Source: an uncultured Oscillospiraceae bacterium
GTDB lineage: Bacteria; Bacillota; Clostridia; Oscillospirales; Oscillospiraceae
Reading direction: 5' to 3'
DNA: 64,000 nucleotides
Assembly (NCBI GenBank): GCA_910587345.1
Contig: CAJUKH010000013.1
Coordinates: 1 to 64,000, forward strand
The position numbers were made by a program, and so were the translations under genes. Below the pieces are notes generated by a model that worked only from the letters and a program-made list of their open reading frames with translations, did no database searches and was not told the DNA's origin. Each line of letters starts with the position of its first letter. Within the stretch, counting starts at the first letter, position 1. Shown piece after piece: positions 51,328 to 57,249 of the stretch.

Positions 51328-51390
51328 ACTTACCGATGTGGTAATTTATCTTGCCCATTATCATTCTAACTTACCCAACTGGTAAGTCAA
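51328..51390 (-). promoter_or_regulatory. Phage promoter P1 with two operator palindromes
   Basis: Minus strand TTGACT (51390-51385), 16-bp spacer, TAGAAT (51368-51363). The spacer is a perfect 7-5-7 palindrome ACTTACC-CAACT-GGTAAGT (51369-51387); a second copy with one mismatch, ACTTACC-N5-GGTAATT, lies downstream at 51328-51346. The pair frames the transcription start. It should drive the small-gene block from 51256 leftward. Confidence 0.85.
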
Positions 51391-51612
51391 GAGTTTTTTT
51401 GATTTTTTCCAAAAATTTTTCTGGTATCAAACCGGGTATGTCATCTAAAGCCTTGGCCCGTCTGGTTTCCTCTGGTGTGCCTCTGGTTTCTTTGGAGGGG
51501 CGGTCTATGTGTTTATATGGAAAAAGACTGGAGATCGACTGGGACTTGATTTGTCAAAATGGTAAGTCTTGTGGCTTCCTGATTTGGGCAGTTTGATGGC
51601 AAAAAGAAAAAG
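51391..51612. other. Gap between lysis module and small-gene block
   Basis: Contains a plus-strand open frame (MSSKALARLVSSGVPLVSLE onward, 51435-51596) with a poor start context and a T/G-rich run. I do not count it as a gene. Otherwise empty apart from flanking P1 and the terminator. Confidence 0.4.
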
Positions 51613-51644
51613 CCCCCTCCAGGAACCGAAGTCCCTGGAGGGGG
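51613..51644 (-). terminator. Terminator of the phage late operon
   Basis: 11-bp perfect stem CCCCCTCCAGG / CCTGGAGGGGG, 10-nt loop, then CTTTTTCTTTTT on the minus strand. It closes the late transcript just after the holin gene. Confidence 0.9.
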
Positions 51645-51677
51645 TGTAGTCAGAAGCCAATTTTTCCGACAGGCTTA

Positions 51678-52106
51678 TTATCCGGCTGGGGGGGGCGACA
51701 CCTCATCAGGGGGTTTGGGTTCCTGATGTCCGCTGTCCGCAATTTTCTCACTGGTCAGGCCGACAGTGAGTTCCCCCACCTCCAGCCTTCCCTTCACGAA
51801 GGTAACGAGTTTCACCAGCACCTCTTTCGCATAAAACAGGAAACCCGCCATAATAACGATGTAGACGGCGGTGAGCAGATTGACCGACTGGCCGTTGATG
51901 CTTACCGCCATGATGTCGGGATTCAGCCAGCCCACCGCATAGGTTACGATGAAGCAGAGGGCCACGATGAGGCCCTTGGCGATCCCTCGCCGGAATTTCG
52001 GCCGATCAAACTGCCCGGATAGAACGGCGTCGATGCTGCCCAGGACGATGTTCACAGCGATGAGCAGCAGAAGGCCCAGGCCGAGCCGGATGGCGTCGAT
52101 GGTCAT
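51678..52106 (-). CDS. Phage holin
   Basis: 142 residues with three membrane segments (LGLGLLLLIAVNIVLGSIDAVL; GLIVALCFIVTYAVGWL; NLLTAVYIVIMAGFLFYA) and a charged, Pro-rich C-terminus. Resembles phage_holin_4/family phage holins with the FDRPKFRRGI loop. It would open the membrane so that the endolysin reaches the wall. Shares ATGA with the endolysin gene. Confidence 0.82.
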   Translation of the reverse strand: MTIDAIRLGLGLLLLIAVNIVLGSIDAVLSGQFDRPKFRRGIAKGLIVALCFIVTYAVGWLNPDIMAVSINGQSVNLLTAVYIVIMAGFLFYAKEVLVKLVTFVKGRLEVGELTVGLTSEKIADSGHQEPKPPDEVSPPPAG

Positions 52107-53038
52107 ACCTTCTCCACCTCCTCCTTCTCCGGGAGCTTCAGCAGCCCCGCCCGGTCGAGGACGATCACGATCCGGCAGAAGGTCTCATCGACCAGGATGG
52201 TGTTGTCCTCGATGGTGGCGATGTCACCGTCCTTGCCGCCGTCATACCCGGCCAGAACCTTGGCGTCCATGAGCTTCTGGATGGTGGGGCGGTAGCTGGT
52301 CGGCACATCACCGATGGTCTGGTATCTGTCGCCGTTCTTGTGCTGCTTGATGGCCTCACCCACGATGGCCTTGACCTCTTCAGGGGTCATGTCGTATTCC
52401 TCCTTACTCTGCCCTTCCAGGATGGCCTTGACCTCCGCTCGAAGGGCGTCCATAGATTTTCCGTGCTTGGGGAGCCACTGGCCCATATCGGCGTGGTTCC
52501 CACCCATACCGGCCCGGTAGCTCTCAGCGTGGTCGTTGATGGTATCCGGCCCGAAGCCAAACATCTCGGCAACGTAGACGTTCCAGCAGACCAGCATCTT
52601 CCACATCCGGTCGAAGTAGCCCTGGTTCTTCGCCACATCGTAGCCAATCATGGTGCCTCCGGCGTAGGTATGCCCGGAGGGTTCCAGAACCTCCCACTGG
52701 ATGCGACTGTTGTTCCAGCTCCCCTTCTTCCCGGAGCCGACACCCCAGGGGCGGCGGCAGGTCTTCTTCTTGGCGTCCCAGGGCAGGGTCAGCCGGATCT
52801 CGCCCTCTCCCTTATGGAACTCGCCCAGGATGGCATTGACGCCCCACCCCGCCGAAGACTTATTCATAATGCGGAAGGCCACAGAGATGTTGGGCTGGGC
52901 GCAGCCGAAGGAGTGGTTCACATCCCCATCCGGCTTAAAATTCCGATTGGCCCGGTATGCCCCGTTCTCGGTGGCATACTCAACTACCAGGTGGGCCTCG
53001 ACAAAGGCGATGGCCTCTGCCTTGGTGATGTTAAGCAT
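52103..53038 (-). CDS. Endolysin, N-acetylmuramoyl-L-alanine amidase type
   Basis: 311 residues. N-terminal amidase-like domain: MLNITKAEAIAFVEAHLVVE, VNHSFGCAQPNISVAFRIM, GWGVNAILGEFHKGEGEI, IQWEVLEPSGHTYAG, NDHAESYRAGMGGNHADMGQWLPKHGKSMDALR. The His residues in VNHS, NDHAES and NHADM are candidates for zinc. The C-terminal part (about 220-311) may be a wall-binding domain that includes an acidic linker. ATG 53038 overlaps the upstream stop; GGAGGTGGGCGGAG lies before it. Confidence 0.8.
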   Translation of the reverse strand: MLNITKAEAIAFVEAHLVVEYATENGAYRANRNFKPDGDVNHSFGCAQPNISVAFRIMNKSSAGWGVNAILGEFHKGEGEIRLTLPWDAKKKTCRRPWGVGSGKKGSWNNSRIQWEVLEPSGHTYAGGTMIGYDVAKNQGYFDRMWKMLVCWNVYVAEMFGFGPDTINDHAESYRAGMGGNHADMGQWLPKHGKSMDALRAEVKAILEGQSKEEYDMTPEEVKAIVGEAIKQHKNGDRYQTIGDVPTSYRPTIQKLMDAKVLAGYDGGKDGDIATIEDNTILVDETFCRIVIVLDRAGLLKLPEKEEVEKV

Positions 53039-53321
53039 CTCCGCCCACCTCCTCGATGTACTCACGGCCATAGTAGCCCTCATCGTTCAGCCGCTTATGG
53101 AAGAGCCTGGTGCCCTCCTTGCGGAAGGCCGCTTCCATGGTGCAGGAACAGAAGCCGATCTCCCCTTCGTCCTCCCCTCCACCCGCCCCACGACACATCT
53201 CCTTGCCGCACAGGAAGTTCTTGGCAGGGTCGCAGACGTGGAACACCACCCGCCCCCCGGTGTCCGGTAGGCACAGATAGCCTTCCGCATCGGGAGCCAG
53301 TTTCGAGATGTCCAAGCTCAT
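53031..53321 (-). CDS. Phage Cys-rich hypothetical protein, 96 residues
   Basis: LCLPDTGGRVVFHVCDPAKNFLCGKEMCRG, then FCSCTMEAAFRKEGTRLFHKRLNDEGYYGREYIEEVG. Six Cys suggest a metal site. Sits between a membrane protein and the endolysin, so perhaps lysis-associated. Not recognised. Confidence 0.62.
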   Translation of the reverse strand: MSLDISKLAPDAEGYLCLPDTGGRVVFHVCDPAKNFLCGKEMCRGAGGGEDEGEIGFCSCTMEAAFRKEGTRLFHKRLNDEGYYGREYIEEVGGDA

Positions 53322-53323
53322 AC

Positions 53324-53689
53324 TTATTCCTCCAGTTCGTTCTCAGCGAGAATCTCACGGTCAAGGGCCTTTTTCTTTTTCTCGGCCTCCTGGTATTCCT
53401 CCCAGGCAGCCTCCAGATCGCCATTGTGCTGTCCGGTAACAATGGCCTTATGGACAAAAAAGAAAAGCCGTCCCGTGGCGTGTTCAAGTTCGTCATCGAC
53501 GATACGACGACGGAGCCGCTGTTGCCGGTGCTTCTCATCTTCCTTTTCCCGCCGTTCCAATCGCTTGTCGATGAACCGGCGCATATAGACGAAGAGAAGC
53601 CCAGTCAGCCCAGAGCCGCCAATGATGGCCCCGGCTACCGCCGCCACAATGTTCTGTCCGTTAATCGTAATCGCTCCCTCCCATCGCAT
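53324..53689 (-). CDS. Small phage membrane protein with coiled-coil
   Basis: 121 residues from ATG 53689. One membrane helix (NIVAAVAGAIIGGSGLTGLLFVYM) is followed by a charged coiled-coil (RFIDKRLERREKEDEKHRQQRLRRRIV; EAAWEEYQEAEKKKKALDREILAENELEE). Layout resembles spanin-like or holin-associated proteins. The true start is unsure: the region overlaps the small upstream ORF and no Shine-Dalgarno stands out. Confidence 0.6.
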   Translation of the reverse strand: MRWEGAITINGQNIVAAVAGAIIGGSGLTGLLFVYMRRFIDKRLERREKEDEKHRQQRLRRRIVDDELEHATGRLFFFVHKAIVTGQHNGDLEAAWEEYQEAEKKKKALDREILAENELEE

Positions 53690-53756
53690 CGGCAAGGCGT
53701 TCCAGCCGCCCATCACCGAGCAGCAGGGAGACCAGCCAGTACAAAAATTTCTTCAT
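53661..53756 (-). CDS. 31-residue phage leader-like ORF
   Basis: MKKFLYWLVSLLLGDGRLER... follows an excellent GGGGGAGGTGAAGGCC. Hydrophobic first third. It overlaps the next gene by 29 bp. Possibly a coupling leader for the membrane protein, or a short membrane peptide. Confidence 0.5.
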   Translation of the reverse strand: MKKFLYWLVSLLLGDGRLERLADAMGGSDYD

Positions 53757-53842
53757 GGCCTTCACCTCCCCCAGTTTCCGTGTAAAGCTCATTCACTTTC
53801 CGGGATATGGGAGGCCCTCTTATCGGCACCATACCCATCACC

Positions 53843-54133
53843 TCACACCAGGGTCAGGTCATCGAGAATTCTCTTGACCTCCCCAGTCAGCATAACCGGG
53901 GTCATCCCGTAGTCCCGCATGGTGAACTGGATCGCCTCAAGGACTACGGCGTCGTGGTCTTCGTTCTTCCCAGCCTCGTACCCCCAGATGAGACGGTTCT
54001 GAAGGTCGATGAGCCAGGCTTCCTCGTTCTTCTCATCGGGCGGGTCGTTCAGGTTGTCGTAGATGTAGTACAGAGCGGCTTCCAGGTTTTCGTAGCCGCA
54101 GACTTCCAGAAGCAAAGGGTCAGAAGATGACAT
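53843..54133 (-). CDS. Phage hypothetical protein, 96 residues
   Basis: Acidic: LLLEVCGYENLEAALYYIYDNLNDPPDEKNEEAWLI, then AIQFTMRDYGMTPVMLTGEVKRILDDLTLV. Unrecognised. Its start overlaps the CmpB-like gene stop by 14 bp. Confidence 0.6.
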   Translation of the reverse strand: MSSSDPLLLEVCGYENLEAALYYIYDNLNDPPDEKNEEAWLIDLQNRLIWGYEAGKNEDHDAVVLEAIQFTMRDYGMTPVMLTGEVKRILDDLTLV

Positions 54134-54536
54134 AGTGGGGTCGCTCCTCTCTGAACAGCCAGTATCGGAGCCAGTCGTCCAGCACTACCGCAATCCCGGC
54201 CAGAAAGACCCACAGTACAGAGAACGGGAGGCAGATCTGGCCCCACAGGTTGAAGGGCATATTCGAGTAGTCCCAGATACCAAGGCCCATCCAGCGGTTG
54301 AGCAGGATTCCGGCCGCCAGCTCTGCCATGGTGACGACCACGGCACCAAGAACCGCTTGGAGTAACAGGGGCATCTCCCAGGGCAGGATCTCGTTGAAGG
54401 AGCCGATGATAAGAAAGAGGACGCCGCCCAGGACTGCCATAGTCCAGTGGGAGCGTCCTCTGAAGAGAAGCTCAAGGCATACATAAACCGCCCCGCCAAT
54501 GCTGACAAGTATAGCCGCCTTACACAGCTTTCGCAT
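54120..54536 (-). CDS. CmpB-family (putative ABC permease-type) membrane protein
   Basis: 138 residues with four membrane segments. WDYSNMPFNLWGQICLPFSVLWVFLAGIAVVLDDWLRYWLF matches the C-terminal signature of PF06541 (ABC_trans_CmpB). Common in clostridial genomes, also in phages; a role in the particle or in membrane remodelling is unknown. Overlaps the upstream gene by 17 bp. Confidence 0.78.
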   Translation of the reverse strand: MRKLCKAAILVSIGGAVYVCLELLFRGRSHWTMAVLGGVLFLIIGSFNEILPWEMPLLLQAVLGAVVVTMAELAAGILLNRWMGLGIWDYSNMPFNLWGQICLPFSVLWVFLAGIAVVLDDWLRYWLFREERPHYVIF

Positions 54537-55203
54537 TTTCCAGCACCTCCTCCATGTTGACCCGAAGGTCGTCTGGCAGGTCTGCGCCGTAAGTGATGGC
54601 CGCCAGCTCCTCCACTGTCTCTGCCCGGCGCACCCAGGTCATCACATGGTTGCAGTATGTGGTGTGGAACAGCTTATGGGTCGTGGCCGCCGTTGCGATG
54701 GCCCCGATGTCAGCAGCCGGGTACAGGCGGCAGAGTTGCCCATCCGCATGGTAGGGGTAGCCAGCGGCTCCTTGAGCAACCGCCGTAGCCGCCGCCGTCA
54801 AGTTAATCTGGTCAGTCTCCTCCAGGCTGAAATGTTCCTTGGAGCCGTCAGCCAGCGTAACCTCGCATCCGGCGACAATGGCCGCCCGGCAGGACTGAGA
54901 CATCTCGGAGAGCTTGGCCTCCCGCAGTTTCTCCAGGTCGGCCACCAGAATACCGTCCTGGTAGCTCAAGGCGTCCATAGGGACACCACTGGGCACTCCC
55001 GGCACCGTGACTACCCGGTAGGTTTTATCGCCGGGAACTGTGTCTTTAAGGGGCCAAAAGGCGTCGTCCTCGGCGGTGTAGACGGCCGTGGCCGTTTCAG
55101 GCTCGGTCGCCACGGTCATTCCGTTGGCCTGGGTCATGGTGTAGCGCACCATGCTGGAGATGCTTACGATTCTGCTGGTAGCGTTTTCAATGATAGCGAA
55201 CAT
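54520..55203 (-). CDS. Phage tail-associated protein (DUF4376-like)
   Basis: 227 residues. N-terminal half beta-rich with MFAIIENATSRIVSISSMVRYTM; middle DALSYQDGILVADLEKLREAKLSEMSQSCRAAIVAGCEVTL; then FSLEETDQINLTAAATAVAQGAAGYPYHADGQLCRLYPAADI, the DUF4376 pattern seen in small proteins next to tail fibres. May be a fibre chaperone or tip component. Follows the reverse transcriptase with one base between. Confidence 0.72.
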   Translation of the reverse strand: MFAIIENATSRIVSISSMVRYTMTQANGMTVATEPETATAVYTAEDDAFWPLKDTVPGDKTYRVVTVPGVPSGVPMDALSYQDGILVADLEKLREAKLSEMSQSCRAAIVAGCEVTLADGSKEHFSLEETDQINLTAAATAVAQGAAGYPYHADGQLCRLYPAADIGAIATAATTHKLFHTTYCNHVMTWVRRAETVEELAAITYGADLPDDLRVNMEEVLENAKAV

Positions 55204-55204
55204 A

Positions 55205-56350
55205 CTATGCTGCCTCCTTTTGCAATTCGTAGATGGGCGTGAATTTCAGCAATTCCCTGGTGTATAGGGCTTTCAGGTTCTTTCGGGCATTGAAGCTGTC
55301 TGCCCGTTTCAGATGGCCGTTTATGCTTGCCATGATGTTGTCGATGTGCCTCAGCTCGATCTTACCCTTACGGCGCAGGGCAAAGAGCTTCTTGAGCTTT
55401 CGCCGCTCCCTGGTGATGGTCTTCCGGCTGACCCGCTGGACGATGTGCCCGGACTTGGTGATGGTGAAGCGCATCTTCAGGAAAGTAAAGCCCTTCCGAA
55501 GCGGCACAATCCGGGTCTTCTTCAGGTTTATCGGAATGTTCATCTCCCGGCACAGCTCTTTGAGCCGCTCCAGGCAGAACTCCAGGTATTCTCGACTGTC
55601 GCTGATGGCGTAGCCGTCGTCCATGTATCTGCCGTAGTATTTGAGCCGCAGAGTTTCCTTGCAGTAATGGTCAATCCGATTCGGGATCGCCGTGGCAATG
55701 GTCTGGGAGACCTGGCTCCCCAGGCCGACCCCCACCTCACCAAAGTCGTCGATGAGCTGGCGCACCAGCTTCAGGCACCTGGGGTCTTCCACATACTTCT
55801 CCATCAGCTTCATGGCCTGGTCATGGTCGATGTTGTCGAAGTAGCCTTTGAAGTCGTAGAGCAGGACATAGAGGTTATCCCGGCCGTATTTCCTGATCGC
55901 CTGGGAAATGTGCTTCCGGCACCGGCGCAGGGAGAAGTCCATCCCCTTCCCCTTTATCGACCCGGCGTTGTCGTATATCAGGGACGGCATGATGGCCGGG
56001 GTGAGCAGCTCATCGCATAGAGCGTGTTGCACCACCCGCTCCGAGATGTGGACGGCCCGGATGTGTCGGAGCTTTCCCCGGTCGTAAAGGTCAAAGCATA
56101 CGAAGCCTTTTGACTTCCATGTCCCGGAGAGCAGGGCCAACTGGGTCTTTCTGATATTCGGCAGGGCGTTGGCCTTGTAGACCTGTGTACTGGCTTTCCA
56201 CATTACACCCTTCCGGCTATGGAGATACCCTTTGTAGAGGTTCTCAAAGCTGAATACCTCCTCAAAGGGCTTGTTCCGCTCTTGGATCTTCCTTCTCCTG
56301 GCGGCCACCCGCCTCTGGTAGCGGCCTTCCCGCCGCTCCTCACTGGTCAT
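55205..56350 (-). CDS. Diversity-generating retroelement reverse transcriptase
   Basis: 381 residues. RT motifs: catalytic domain start YDFKGYFDNIDHDQAMKLME, the DGR-typical GVGLGSQVSQTIATA (G..xSQ in place of the SP of group II introns), and YYGRYMDDGYAISDS (YMDD, 242-245). A thumb region follows with LKKTRIVPLRKGFTFLKMRF. No endonuclease or integrase domain, as expected for a DGR enzyme that copies TR RNA with adenine errors and homes the cDNA into VR. ATG 56350 follows GAGGTGAGGGC; an upstream in-frame GTG is weaker. Just downstream of TR and Avd. Confidence 0.96.
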   Translation of the reverse strand: MTSEERREGRYQRRVAARRRKIQERNKPFEEVFSFENLYKGYLHSRKGVMWKASTQVYKANALPNIRKTQLALLSGTWKSKGFVCFDLYDRGKLRHIRAVHISERVVQHALCDELLTPAIMPSLIYDNAGSIKGKGMDFSLRRCRKHISQAIRKYGRDNLYVLLYDFKGYFDNIDHDQAMKLMEKYVEDPRCLKLVRQLIDDFGEVGVGLGSQVSQTIATAIPNRIDHYCKETLRLKYYGRYMDDGYAISDSREYLEFCLERLKELCREMNIPINLKKTRIVPLRKGFTFLKMRFTITKSGHIVQRVSRKTITRERRKLKKLFALRRKGKIELRHIDNIMASINGHLKRADSFNARKNLKALYTRELLKFTPIYELQKEAA

Positions 56351-56530
56351 GCCCTCACCTCGCACAGTTCTTTGTAGGGCACACGTCTAAACTGCATTAT
56401 GGAACAGCCATGAAAGCAGAGTGTGTGCGGTCTCTGCCCATGCAAGCAGCGTCCGGCTGCCCATGTCGAGGCACCTATTCTCCCCGTAGGGAAAGGTCAT
56501 GGTCTCCTTCTGTGTGGGCACGGGTTTCTT

Positions 56531-56549
56531 CCCCCGCCTTCGGCGGGGG
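56531..56549. repeat. Hairpin 3' of the template repeat
   Basis: CCCCCGCC-TTC-GGCGGGGG: 8-bp GC stem, about 27 bp beyond TR on the minus strand, in the spacer to the RT gene. Part of the DGR RNA if transcribed with TR. It mirrors the GC hairpin beyond VR (57211-57233), which suggests a shared role, but the two are not identical. Confidence 0.7.
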
Positions 56550-56575
56550 TTTACTTCGTCTGGCTATCACACAAT

Positions 56576-56699
56576 CCGACCGCCACCCCATTCGAGTTGC
56601 TGGCGTTGTTGTTGTTCCGAGTCCCGTCGCTGTTGACATTGCAAAAGTTCGTCGAGTTGCCCAGATAGGGGGAGCGGAGCCACCAGTTCGCAGCAGAGC
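56576..56699 (-). repeat. DGR template repeat (TR)
   Basis: A 124-bp copy of the tail-fibre variable repeat, 687 bp from it, in the same orientation. On the coding (minus) strand it has 28 adenines. Nine of these, and no other base, differ from VR. Read in the VR frame TR codes 11 asparagines (AAC or AAT), the codons most useful for diversification because both A positions can vary. It lies between avd and the RT gene and is not itself translated. Confidence 0.97.
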
Positions 56700-56761
56700 A
56701 GGGTATCAGCCCATAACCTTTTTTCGTGAGGAGCGATGGGAAAGCCGCTACCGTCCGGCCA

Positions 56762-57193
56762 CTACATTGGCCCAGGCGGGAGGTCTTTATAGCGTTTCAG
56801 ATCGTTCTCCTTGACGGCGGCCAGGAGCTTCGCCTCTGCCGAAGCCAGATCCAGCCACTCGGTCAGCTCATTCTCCGTGACCTTGGTTGCCGTGACCTGA
56901 TTCAGACCCTTGGCTACGTCCAGCAGAGAGTAGAGGGCCTGGACAGCGCAGTTCGCCTCGGTCAGATGGTCACGCCGCTTTTGAGCGTCCATCAGGTTCC
57001 GGGGAAAGACCGAGTTGGCCGCCTTTGCGTGGGCATGGCACTCCGCCGCCCAATGGCAAATCTCCTGCTTCAGCAGCAGGGTCAGCCGCTTATCCATCTT
57101 CATGCAGAGCTTTATCGTCATCACATGGAGGTCGTAGGCCGAGTTCAAAAACTCAGCCTTGCTCTCTCCACGTTGGGATTCAGGCACCGACAT
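56762..57193 (-). CDS. avd: DGR accessory variability protein (Avd-like four-helix bundle)
   Basis: 143 residues, almost all helical, predicted four-helix bundle: EFLNSAYDLHVMTIKLCMKMDK, LTLLLKQEICHWAAECHAHAKAAN, LMDAQKRRDHLTEANCAVQALYSLLDVAKGL, VTENELTEWLDLASAEAKLLAAVKENDL. This fits the Avd family, a pentameric basic protein that binds the RT and the TR RNA. Position between target gene and TR is as in the BPP-1 phage DGR. ATG 57193 follows AAGGAATGAGAACT; ATG 57202 is an alternative. Confidence 0.88.
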   Translation of the reverse strand: MSVPESQRGESKAEFLNSAYDLHVMTIKLCMKMDKRLTLLLKQEICHWAAECHAHAKAANSVFPRNLMDAQKRRDHLTEANCAVQALYSLLDVAKGLNQVTATKVTENELTEWLDLASAEAKLLAAVKENDLKRYKDLPPGPM

Positions 57194-57210
57194 AGTTCTC
57201 ATTCCTTTCT

Positions 57211-57233
57211 CCCGCCCCCAAAAAGGGGGCGGG
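57211..57233. repeat. GC hairpin just beyond the variable repeat
   Basis: CCCGCCCCC-AAAAA-GGGGGCGGG: 9-bp perfect stem, 5-nt loop, 16 bp past the stop of the target gene. In known DGRs a hairpin or cruciform 3' of VR raises retrohoming. It lacks a T-run on the minus strand, so a terminator is less likely. Confidence 0.75.
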
Positions 57234-57249
57234 ATTTAGAGATTTTGGA

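Noticed and set aside
51351..51596. Plus-strand frame between phage operons
   Set aside because: Starts inside promoter P1, weak ribosome site, no motif; kept only as a note.
52340..53785. 481-residue plus-strand frame
   Set aside because: Lies opposite endolysin and neighbouring genes; no ribosome site or recognisable motif.
56531..57233. The two GC hairpins as plain terminators
   Set aside because: Neither is followed by a T-run on the transcribed strand, and the operon continues through both.
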